A DNA stretch of 64,000 nt from Pedobacter glucosidilyticus (GTDB lineage: Bacteria > Bacteroidota > Bacteroidia > Sphingobacteriales > Sphingobacteriaceae): contig NZ_DLHN01000017.1 of the NCBI RefSeq assembly GCF_002483235.1, positions 261,905-325,904 of the forward strand, in the 5' to 3' direction. The notes beneath the pieces were generated by a model, which had not been told where the DNA came from, did no database searches, and was given only the letters and a program-made list of their open reading frames with translations. Below are positions 53,957-63,200 of the stretch, piece by piece (within the stretch, counting starts at the first letter, position 1; each line of letters opens with the position of its first letter). Both the position numbers and the translations under genes were made by a program.

Positions 53957-54793
53957 TTAGGCTAACATCATATTATCTATAAGCCGGGTTGTGCCCACCA
54001 TACAAGCAATTAAAGCTATGGCAGGTCCTTTTTGCTGTAAATCCTGTAAACTATCAGGATTGCAAATTCTTAGATACTCTAGTTTAAGTACATCAGAACC
54101 TGTAAAAAATTTGTTAGCTTGTTCTTTCAACTCATCTAAAGACAAAAAGTCATAGTTATCCTTTATAAACAGTAATGCTTTACTTAAGCTTAGAGCTGCA
54201 AATCTTTCTTCGGCACTTAAATGGATATTTCTTGAGCTCATGGCCAAACCATCATCATCTCTAACAATAGCGCAATTTTTTAATTGTATAGGCAAATTAA
54301 AATCACGAACCATTTTTTTAATAACCAAAAACTGTTGGTAATCTTTCTGACCAAAAAATGCTAAATCAGGGATAGCCGCTTTAAAAAGTTTATACACAAT
54401 TTGGGTAACCCCCTTATAATGTCCTGGCCTAAATTCGCCCTCCAAAATATGGTCAAGTTTTCCAACCTGATAATCCCATGAAGTATCTTCGGCCGGGTAC
54501 ATCTCCTCAACCTCTGGATGAAAGAGTACATGACAACCAGCTTGTTCTAACTTATGGATATCTTCTGCTATAGGCTTAGGATATTTTAGCAAATCCGTTT
54601 TATTGTTAAACTGTGTTGGGTTTACAAAAATAGATGCTATAGTAACATCAGTACAAAATAAAGATTCTTGAACAAGAGAAAGATGCCCTTGGTGTAAAGC
54701 CCCCATAGTTGGCACTAGGCCTATGCGTTTACCTTCCTGTTTATATTGAAGTATTAAAGAAGTTAAATCTTCTTGATGGGTTATTATTTTCAA
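53957..54793 (-). CDS. panC: Pantothenate synthetase
   Basis: The 278-residue enzyme joins pantoate and beta-alanine using ATP. It has LVPTMGALHQGHLSLV (HIGH-like, about 24-39), ASIFVNPTQFN, FGQKDYQQF, and the KMSKS-like GLAMSSRNIHLS. The start codon is TTG at 54793; the first in-frame ATG lies within the catalytic PTMG motif. The frame otherwise matches PanC length. Confidence 0.96.
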   Translation of the reverse strand: MKIITHQEDLTSLILQYKQEGKRIGLVPTMGALHQGHLSLVQESLFCTDVTIASIFVNPTQFNNKTDLLKYPKPIAEDIHKLEQAGCHVLFHPEVEEMYPAEDTSWDYQVGKLDHILEGEFRPGHYKGVTQIVYKLFKAAIPDLAFFGQKDYQQFLVIKKMVRDFNLPIQLKNCAIVRDDDGLAMSSRNIHLSAEERFAALSLSKALLFIKDNYDFLSLDELKEQANKFFTGSDVLKLEYLRICNPDSLQDLQQKGPAIALIACMVGTTRLIDNMMLA

Positions 54794-54859
54794 AAATTAA
54801 AAATTTGGGGATAAAGTTGTAAAATAGTTTAGAAAAAACAAAAGCATTTACGTAAAACG

Positions 54860-54890
54860 TTGATAATTTACTATATAATGATTATATTTG
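54860..54890 (+). promoter_or_regulatory. Promoter of the GT5-like gene, Bacteroidota type
   Basis: TTG (54860-54862) and TATATTTG (54883-54890) are spaced by 20 bases, an exact consensus. The start codon of the glycogen-synthase-like gene is 50 bases downstream. Confidence 0.7.
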
Positions 54891-54939
54891 CAGTTCTTAA
54901 AAAATCACTTCTTAACAAAAACTTAACAAAGATTAGGAG

Positions 54940-55764
54940 ATGGGAAAAACCAAGCTTTTGTTTATCACTCATGAAATGTCACCATTTTTAGAGTTAACAA
55001 AAATTTCTGAAATCACAAGACAATTACCGCAAGCCATGCAAGATAAAGGATTCGAAATTAGAATTCTTATGCCGCGTTTTGGAAATATTAATGAAAGAAG
55101 AAATAGATTACATGAAGTAATTCGTTTATCAGGGATGAATATTGTTATCGGTGAAAACGACAATCCTTTGATTATAAAAGTTGCATCTATACCATCTGCA
55201 AGAATGCAGGTTTACTTTTTGGATAATGAAGACTATTTCCAGCGTAAACACGTATTTAATGACGGTAAAGGCAAGTTTTATGCAGATAATGATGAACGTA
55301 CTATATTCTTCTGCAAAGGTGCTTTAGAAACTGTTAAGAAATTAGGTTGGTCTCCGGATATTGTTCATTGCCATGGCTGGATGACTTCTTTAGTACCTGC
55401 TTATTTAAAAACTATCTATAAAGATGACCCTACTTTCAAAGATTCTAAAATAGTATACTCTTTATATCCTCATAGTTTTAGCGAAACACTAGGTGCTGAT
55501 TTTGCAAAAAAAGCTGTGATGAAAGGTATGCAAGAATCTGATACGCTTAATTATGCTGATGCTTCTAATGTTGCCTTAGATAAAGCCGCTATAGATTATG
55601 CTGATGCAGTAGTATATGGTGCAGAAACTATCCATGATGAGGTGTTAAATTTTGTTAAAAATTCTGATAAACCTACTTTAGATTATAATTCTACATTAGA
55701 TTTAGAGAATTATTACAATTTTTATCAAGAAGTTGCGTCTGATATTCTGATATCAGTAGCATAA
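54940..55764 (+). CDS. Glycogen-synthase-like (GT5 domain) protein with degenerate active site
   Basis: The 274-residue product covers only the N-terminal GT5 half of GlgA; the C-terminal Rossmann half is absent. The start ITHEMSPFLELTKISEITRQ aligns with GlgA SEMFPLLKTGGLADV, but the ADP-glucose loop KTGGL reads ELTKI. The HDWH motif reads HGWM (VHCHGWMTSLVPAYL). It probably has no glycosyltransferase activity. Its own promoter is present, and a DUF4270 lipoprotein gene follows after 18 bases. A regulatory or structural role is possible. Confidence 0.85.
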   Translation: MGKTKLLFITHEMSPFLELTKISEITRQLPQAMQDKGFEIRILMPRFGNINERRNRLHEVIRLSGMNIVIGENDNPLIIKVASIPSARMQVYFLDNEDYFQRKHVFNDGKGKFYADNDERTIFFCKGALETVKKLGWSPDIVHCHGWMTSLVPAYLKTIYKDDPTFKDSKIVYSLYPHSFSETLGADFAKKAVMKGMQESDTLNYADASNVALDKAAIDYADAVVYGAETIHDEVLNFVKNSDKPTLDYNSTLDLENYYNFYQEVASDILISVA

Positions 55765-55782
55765 TTTTATTTAAAAGATTAT

Positions 55783-57171
55783 ATGAGATTTAAAAATTTA
55801 GGCTTATTAACCCTGTTGATAAGCCTTTTTATATTAGGCAGCTGCCAAGATCCATCTACCATTGGTTTAGATGTTAATCCTGATATATTATTAAATGCTA
55901 AAGTTGTTGATACTAGCACCATTTATACCAAATTATTAAGAGAAGATGAGATTATCACTAATTTTAATACCAGAAGCGTATTAGGTTATTTAGACGACCC
56001 TCAATTTGGTAAAACAACTGCTAACATGATTTTAGCTTTAACCCTACCTACGGTAAATGTAACTTTTGGTACTAATCCAATTATTGATTCAGCAGTTTTA
56101 GTACTTCCTTACGGTGGTGTAAACTATGGCGATAGTACCAATTATACCGTTCAAGTAAGGCAATTAGATGAACTTTTATACTTTGAACAGCAAAAAACTT
56201 TTACAAGTAGTAAAGTTTGGCTTAAAAAACCAACTATTATAGCTTCAAAAGTATTTAAACCATCATACAGAGATAGCATTATTGTGCAAGATATTAGAAT
56301 AGGAAGAGCTGATACCATAAAGAAAGTTATCCCTCAGCTAAGAATTCCCCTCAATAATACTTTTATTACCAACCAAATTATTAACGCCGGAAGTGCTAAT
56401 TTAGCCTCTAATAAAGCTTTCGCTGATTATTTCAAAGGGTTACATGTTGCTTTAGACCAAACAACTATAGCCGCCAATAAAGGTGCATTAATGTTATTTA
56501 ATACCAGTGGAAGCGGTGAAAATGGTGCAAGAGTAGATATATTTTACCGAAATACGAACACCAATGGCGGAACAGATACAACATCAACTTCTTTCCCTAT
56601 TAATGGCAATATAGGTTCTGCTGCTACAGAAATATCTTGGGATTTTTCTGGTACTCCTGTTGCTGCTGCATTAAATAGCAATGCCAAAAGTAACCCCATA
56701 CTTTATTTAAAAACTTTGGCTGGCACAAAAGTAAGTCTTAAATTCCCTTATATAACCAAGTTACGTAATTTAGGACGCAACATTGTCGTAAATAAAGCAG
56801 AGCTTATTTTTACTACAGAAGATGGTAGCACAACCCCATTAACACCTATTCCTTTATTAAAAATCTATAAATGGGATATTGCAGAACAACCGCAATTGCT
56901 ACCTGATGAAAATTCGTCTTTAAACTCCTTAGGACTAGGCTTTGTGGATGGATTTTATAATACAACAAGAAAAACTTATACTTTTAATATTACTAACCAT
57001 ATTCAGGATTTGGTAAATGGCGGAATAGATTATGGCACCTTTATCAATACCTTTAATTTAGGCGGACAAGGTAATAGACTAGATATTATACAAAGAAGCA
57101 TTGTTGGTGGAGGAAATAATTCTGGAAATATCAAAGCTAAATTAAAAGTTTATTATACAGACCAACGTTAA
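55783..57171 (+). CDS. DUF4270 family lipoprotein
   Basis: The 462-residue protein has a lipoprotein signal with lipidated Cys21 (FILGSCQDPSTIGLDV). This is followed by the DUF4270 features VDTSTIYTKLLREDEI and LGYLDDPQFGKTTANM (about 60-80). The mature part is beta-rich, and no enzyme motif is seen. DUF4270 is restricted to Bacteroidota and its role is unknown, presumably at the cell surface. It is co-oriented with the GT5-like gene before it and glmS after it (76-base gap). Confidence 0.88.
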   Translation: MRFKNLGLLTLLISLFILGSCQDPSTIGLDVNPDILLNAKVVDTSTIYTKLLREDEIITNFNTRSVLGYLDDPQFGKTTANMILALTLPTVNVTFGTNPIIDSAVLVLPYGGVNYGDSTNYTVQVRQLDELLYFEQQKTFTSSKVWLKKPTIIASKVFKPSYRDSIIVQDIRIGRADTIKKVIPQLRIPLNNTFITNQIINAGSANLASNKAFADYFKGLHVALDQTTIAANKGALMLFNTSGSGENGARVDIFYRNTNTNGGTDTTSTSFPINGNIGSAATEISWDFSGTPVAAALNSNAKSNPILYLKTLAGTKVSLKFPYITKLRNLGRNIVVNKAELIFTTEDGSTTPLTPIPLLKIYKWDIAEQPQLLPDENSSLNSLGLGFVDGFYNTTRKTYTFNITNHIQDLVNGGIDYGTFINTFNLGGQGNRLDIIQRSIVGGGNNSGNIKAKLKVYYTDQR

Positions 57172-57247
57172 CAGAAAAAAAATATCATACATTTAAAGAA
57201 AAAATATTTTGTAGTTTAGCCCCCCTAATTATAAAATATTTTTTTCT

Positions 57248-59089
57248 ATGTGTGGAATAGTTGGCTACATAGGTAACAGAGAAGCCTATCCAATAGTAAT
57301 CAAAGGTTTACACCGTTTAGAGTACCGTGGGTACGATAGTGCTGGAGTAGCCTTAATCAATCCGAAAAAAGAGCTGAACATTTATAAAAAAGCAGGTAAA
57401 GTTAAAGACCTTGAAAACTTTGCTGCTTCAAATGATTTAACTGGAACTGTAGGCATGGGGCATACACGTTGGGCTACTCACGGAGAGCCTAATGATAGAA
57501 ACTCGCATCCACACCAATCTGGTAATGAAAAATTAGCTATCATCCATAACGGTATTATAGAAAATTACGGCCCCATAAAAGAAGAGCTCATCTCTCGCGG
57601 TCATACCTTCAAAAGCGATACTGATACAGAAGTTCTTATACATTTAATTGAAGATATCCAAAGAAACGGAAATCTGGATTTGCAAGAAGCCGTTAGGGTA
57701 GCTTTACATGAAGTTATAGGTGCCTTTGCTATTGTAATTATGGATAAAGAGCAACCAGACCAATTAATTGCTGCTCGTAAAGGTAGCCCGATGGTTATTG
57801 GTGTTGGAGATAAAGAGTATTTTATCGCTTCTGATGCCACACCTATTGTGGAGTATACCAAAAATGTTATTTATCTAAATGACAATGAGATAGCTTATTT
57901 AAGAAGAGATGAGCTTTTGATAAAAAGTATCGATAATATTGTACAAACGCCTTATATACATGAGCTGGAGCTAAAACTGGAAATGCTAGAGAAGGGTGGT
58001 TATGACCATTTCATGTTAAAAGAGATTTATGAGCAACCTCGCTCTATCAAAGATAGTATGAGGGGCAGAATTTATCCTAACGAAGGTAAGTTGCAACTAG
58101 GTGGTTTAAAGCAATATGAAGAGAAATTTAAGAACGCGGATCGTATCATTATTGTAGCTTGTGGAACTTCATGGCATGCAGGTTTGGTTGGTGAATATTT
58201 GATTGAAGAGTTTGCCAGAGTACCGGTAGAGGTTGAGTATGCTTCTGAATTTAGGTATAGAAACCCTATCATTTCTGAAAAAGATATTGTGATTGCAATT
58301 TCTCAATCTGGTGAAACAGCAGATACCATGGCGGCCATTGAGCTCGCCAAAGAAAAAGGAGCTACTATTTTTGGTATCTGTAACGTGGTTGGTTCATCTA
58401 TACCAAGATTAACCCATGCAGGAGTTTACACACACGCCGGACCAGAAATTGGTGTTGCTTCTACCAAAGCATTTACTGCACAAGTAACAGTACTTACTTT
58501 AATTGCTTTTTATGTAGCCCAAATAAAAGGGACTGTTACTACTGGAAAATTGGTAGAGTTACTAACAGAACTTGAAAGTGTGCCTACTTTAGTAGAAAAA
58601 GCACTTAAAGCAAATGATTTAATAGTGAAAATAGCTGAAAAGCTTAAAGACTCAAGAAACTGTTTATTTTTAGGAAGAGGAAGTGGTTTCCCTGTAGCTT
58701 TAGAAGGTGCTTTAAAATTAAAAGAGATTTCTTACATCCATGCAGAAGGTTATCCTGCTGCAGAGATGAAGCATGGCCCTATTGCATTGATTGATGAAGA
58801 AATGCCTGTTATTGTAATTGCTACTAAGAACTCATCTTATGAAAAAGTAATTTCAAACATACAAGAAGTGAAAGCCAGAAAAGGTATTGTCATTGCTATT
58901 GTAACAGAAGGCGATACTGATGTTAAAAATATGGCAGATTATACGATTGAAATTCCTCATGCAGACGAAGCTTTCTTACCTCTAATTGCCACTATTCCAT
59001 TACAATTATTATCTTACCACATAGCTGTAATGAGAGGTTGTAATGTTGACCAGCCAAGAAACTTAGCAAAATCTGTTACGGTAGAATAA
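57248..59089 (+). CDS. glmS: Glutamine--fructose-6-phosphate aminotransferase (isomerizing)
   Basis: The 613-residue enzyme has the class II glutaminase N-terminus (MCGIVGYIGN, nucleophile Cys2; HTRWATHGEPN; HNGIIENY). Two SIS domains follow with CGTSWHAGLV, AISQSGETADT and STKAFTAQ. The C-terminal signature is DQPRNLAKSVTVE. It makes glucosamine-6-phosphate for cell-wall precursors. No GlmS ribozyme is expected in this phylum, and I see none in the leader. Confidence 0.97.
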   Translation: MCGIVGYIGNREAYPIVIKGLHRLEYRGYDSAGVALINPKKELNIYKKAGKVKDLENFAASNDLTGTVGMGHTRWATHGEPNDRNSHPHQSGNEKLAIIHNGIIENYGPIKEELISRGHTFKSDTDTEVLIHLIEDIQRNGNLDLQEAVRVALHEVIGAFAIVIMDKEQPDQLIAARKGSPMVIGVGDKEYFIASDATPIVEYTKNVIYLNDNEIAYLRRDELLIKSIDNIVQTPYIHELELKLEMLEKGGYDHFMLKEIYEQPRSIKDSMRGRIYPNEGKLQLGGLKQYEEKFKNADRIIIVACGTSWHAGLVGEYLIEEFARVPVEVEYASEFRYRNPIISEKDIVIAISQSGETADTMAAIELAKEKGATIFGICNVVGSSIPRLTHAGVYTHAGPEIGVASTKAFTAQVTVLTLIAFYVAQIKGTVTTGKLVELLTELESVPTLVEKALKANDLIVKIAEKLKDSRNCLFLGRGSGFPVALEGALKLKEISYIHAEGYPAAEMKHGPIALIDEEMPVIVIATKNSSYEKVISNIQEVKARKGIVIAIVTEGDTDVKNMADYTIEIPHADEAFLPLIATIPLQLLSYHIAVMRGCNVDQPRNLAKSVTVE

Positions 59090-59104
59090 AGTATTAACAT
59101 AGTT

Positions 59105-59148
59105 AACAGGCTAACTTAAAAAATCATTTAAGTTAGCCTGTTTTTTTT
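59105..59148 (+). terminator. glmS terminator
   Basis: A 16-bp perfect stem pairs 59105-59120 with 59127-59142 around a 6-base loop, followed by T's to 59148. It begins 16 bases past the glmS stop. Confidence 0.93.
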
Positions 59149-59231
59149 ATCAAGTTTTGGATTAAATTAACTTCAATAGCCATTTCTGAATAAAACCTTC
59201 TCATTACTATAGTTTTTGTCTATATTTAAGC

Positions 59232-60161
59232 ATGACAATAGTTCAATTAGAATATATCGTTGCAGTAGATACGTATAGAAGTTTTGTAATGGCTGCAGAG
59301 AAATGCTTTGTAACCCAGCCTACTTTAAGCATGCAAGTACAAAAGCTTGAAGAAACATTAGGTGTAAAACTTTTTGATAGAACCCGGCAACCCGTAGTGC
59401 CAACTGAAATTGGGGTAGAGGTAATTAACCAAGCAAGAAGGGTATTGCAGGAGAGCTATAAAATAAACGAAGTTATTAACGAACGTAAAGGAGAAATAAG
59501 TGGCAAGCTAAGAATTGGGGTTATACCAACCGTAGCGCCTTATCTGCTACCTAAAGTTATCGGTAGTTTTAGAGAAAAATATCCTAAAGTAAAATTATCT
59601 ATATCAGAACTTACTACAGAAACCATTATCCAAAAGCTTAAAAACAACTTGTTAGACTGTGGCATATTGGCAACACCTTTAGATGAAAGTAGCTTAACCG
59701 AACGCCCTATCTATTATGAAAACTTTGTGAGCTATGTTTCTAAAACTAGCCCTGTTTATAAAAAGAAATCTTTACAGGCCGGAGATTTAGATATGGATGA
59801 TTTATGGCTTTTAAACGAGGGCCATTGTATGCGTAACCAGGTTTTAAATATCTGCAAACATAAAAAAGCCAGTCTACAAAATTTAGAATACAATACGGGT
59901 AGTATAGAAACTTTAATCAGGATGGTAGATTTAAATGATGGTATTACCATTCTTCCTGAGCTTTCTTTACAACATTTCTCTGTTAAACAATTAGATAAAA
60001 TCAGGTATTTTAAAAGCCCAGAACCTAGTAGAGAAATCAGCATCGTAACCCACGCCAACTATATTAAAAAAAGAACCATTGATGCCTTAGAAGAAGAAAT
60101 ACTAGAAAGCGTACCTAAAAGAATGAAATCAAAAAAGAAGAAGGAGATTATTAATATTTAA
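59232..60161 (+). CDS. oxyR: OxyR-type LysR regulator
   Basis: The 309-residue LysR protein has an N-terminal helix-turn-helix (FVMAAEKCFVTQPTLSMQVQ, about 18-37) and an effector domain with both redox cysteines of OxyR. These are C198 and C207 in GHCMRNQVLNIC, with the same 9-residue spacing as the E. coli pair. Peroxide should oxidise this pair and switch the protein into an activator of defence genes. No catalase or alkyl-hydroperoxide reductase gene is in the window, so its targets are elsewhere. Confidence 0.94.
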   Translation: MTIVQLEYIVAVDTYRSFVMAAEKCFVTQPTLSMQVQKLEETLGVKLFDRTRQPVVPTEIGVEVINQARRVLQESYKINEVINERKGEISGKLRIGVIPTVAPYLLPKVIGSFREKYPKVKLSISELTTETIIQKLKNNLLDCGILATPLDESSLTERPIYYENFVSYVSKTSPVYKKKSLQAGDLDMDDLWLLNEGHCMRNQVLNICKHKKASLQNLEYNTGSIETLIRMVDLNDGITILPELSLQHFSVKQLDKIRYFKSPEPSREISIVTHANYIKKRTIDALEEEILESVPKRMKSKKKKEIINI

Positions 60162-60197
60162 ACTTTCTTTTAACCCTATAAACATCTATACCTGAAA

Positions 60198-60239
60198 ATA
60201 AAAACCCTTGATTAGCCTCTCCTAACCAAGGGTTTTTAT
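60198..60239. terminator. Shared terminator between oxyR and the T9SS protein gene
   Basis: A 13-bp stem pairs 60198-60210 with 60227-60239 (AAAAACCCTTG/CAAGGGTTTTT), with A and T runs on either side. It sits between convergent stops at 60161 and 60254. Confidence 0.85.
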
Positions 60240-60253
60240 CATATTTACAGATA

Positions 60254-63200
60254 CTATCTTTTAATTAACAACTTATTAATCCATATTTTACCACTGGCAT
60301 CCTCAACATTTAAAACATATACTCCAGAGGGTAAATAAGACGGAATATTTGTTGTATTATCAGTAGAACTGCCACTATAAACTTCTTTTCCATCTAAACC
60401 GGATAAAGTAATCCGATATGTTTTTACAGGTATTCCAGAAAAACTCAAAGCAGATACTACGGGGTTAGGAAATACTTTAATTTCAGTATCATCTAAAGAA
60501 AAACTAACGCTTTTAATAGCAGAATAGGTGATTTTTCCGTCCAAATCTATCTGTTTCAAACGATAGTAATTGTTGCCATTTAACGGAGTAAAATCTTTAA
60601 AGCTATAGCTATTAAGTTTAGCAGAAGTCCCATTTCCCTTCACTTCTCCAACTTTTATAAAATTTATTCCGTTATTGCTGCGTTCAATTTCAAATTTATC
60701 ATTAATGAATTCACTTGCAGTTTCCCAATATAGTTTAGCAGATTTAACATCGGCAAAAGCCAAAAACTTTACCAATTCTACAGGTAATGTACCTATTGCC
60801 TCTCCTATTCCAAACTGAGAAAAGCCTGTAATTCCTGTTGCAGAAGCGGTTACTATTCCTGCATTTATGGAAGAAGAAATATTGCTACCCTGATTTTCCC
60901 AAGTATAAAAACTATAATTATCGCTACGCTTTAAGACGTAAAAATTTGTTGCTGTAGATGCGCCTACAGGAGCATTTAAACTTACACTGTAAGAACCCCC
61001 AGTTGGTTGTGTATTTGGATTTATGAACCAGCTTCCACCGCTTAATATATTTGAGACGGTTTGTGTGCCTATTGTTAGATTTGGTTGCCCACTTATGGCA
61101 GCATTTGAAAAATTTGCAGTTATCTCTGAAGTGCCCGTTAAGCCATTTAAATTTAAACTTGCCGGAGCGTAGATTCCTGTTGTACCAACAGGAAAATTAT
61201 AAACTCCAGAAGCATTAACAGTACGCTTTAGATTTCCTATTACATAGGCATTAGTATTCCCACTAGCAGTAGCATTGGCATTGTTCATCCATAAACTCTG
61301 TCCAGAGCCAACCGTTAGAATTCCATTGGTTAAAGTCAAATCTCCGGTTAAAGATGTTGTTCTGGTTAAGGTTAAACCTAATGGATTGTTTATCTCGATA
61401 CTATTGTTGACCGTTTGCGAAATATAATAAGAATCGAAAGTTGTTGGAGATGAATTTCCGAATACCAGTTTTCCTGTACCAGAAACAGAACTAAAAGTTG
61501 AACCTGAACCAAAGCCATAGAAAATTCCGCTTCCGCTGATATTAATAACACCATTATTAATGATGCCACTTGGTGTATAAAATGAGGCAGGTAAAGTTAA
61601 AGTGGCACCTTGTGCAATTTCTACAGCTGCTGCCGCAGAACCTGAGCTTGGCGGGTTACTTGGGTATTGACTTGCATTGGCAATGATAGCTTTTACGGTA
61701 GTACTAGGTACTCCGTTGCTCCAATTACTGGCAGTATTCCAATTGGTGCTGGTTGCTCCAGTCCAGGTAGTAGTACCTGCCTTTAAGCCAATATAAAAAC
61801 GTGTTTCTCCTGTGGTAGAAAACGGAGCTAATCCGCTTACAGTAACGGTTAATATCCCACTATTTTCACTAAAAACTGCGTTTTCTATAAAGGTCCAGCT
61901 ACTGCTTGCATTGTTTTCACGAATTAAAGCATAATCGTTTAAATCGGTTTTACCATTGGTGTAATTTGATGTTTTTAAAACCAAATCTATCGTACCTGAG
62001 GGTGATACAACATTTGGTGTAATACTCCAAAAGCCCGAATTAAGAAATGTGCTATAAATGTCACCTCCCTTTTTTTGAGGGATAAAGGTACTGGTAGAAC
62101 TTCCATCAAACCTAACTTGATACTGATTAGTATTTACAATATTATGGTTAGTAATTGTAATTGCACCATATTTTCTGCCGCCGGTAAAAGTAGAAGTTAA
62201 ATAGTTTCCGATAGGGAAATCATACGTACCGGTACTGTTTACCGCTTTAGTAATTCTGCTAACTATATGGTTTATGGGTGCTGTAATCTCCAAATTAGCG
62301 GCAGGGTTAAGCTGAATAATTTCACCATTTGAGAGACTATTTACAGGCATACCTGAAATTATTTTAACATTGCCGCCTAGTGTTCCATTAATATTGATAG
62401 TATTAGCATCTCCAATATTTACCTCAACATCGCAATTAATGTTTCCGGTATGTGTTTGCGCATCAGTGAGTACCTTGGTTTTTAAAAAAACTACCTTTCC
62501 GCTTCCGCTCAATAATGCTCTTACTGGTAAGGCACTATTTGCATTGGGTGTTGTATTTACGGTAATGGTGCCATTATTTACGATTTCATTAACTACTATT
62601 AATCTGTCGGATAAATTGACATGAACACCGGCATCAATGGTTAAATTGTTTAAGTATGATTTGGTTTGATTATATATTAAAGGATAATTAGCTAACCCTG
62701 CCGGAATTACAGCGTTTACAGTACTACTAGGTACACCGTTGCTCCAATTGCCTGTATTATTCCAATCGGTATTGGCTATACCTGTCCATGTGCTTGCGGT
62801 TATAGCTAAAGGTTGTGAAACAGGACCTGACATTACAGCTATGCTAAAATCTCCAAAGCTTTGTAAATCGCTCTGACTAGCAGAAATAGCCGAATTTTGA
62901 AAATTAGGGTTAGACCCCGAACCTCCTGTTTGACCGCGACTGCCTAAACTACCTTCAAAACCATATATGGTGTTTGTAGGACTTGTTTTTAAAATCATGT
63001 ATTTATTGGCATCAGTATCGCCATTAGTAGCATTATTTTTATTTAGTGTTAGGCTGTAAGTACCCGATGTTGGTGCAGCATCGGCAGATATGGTCCAATT
63101 TCCATTATTACTAAAGCGGTTTACTGTACTACCCGCAATATTTAAATCAGGAAGAGTGGGATTATTGGTTTTTGGTGCAACCGTAATATTATTTACTCCG

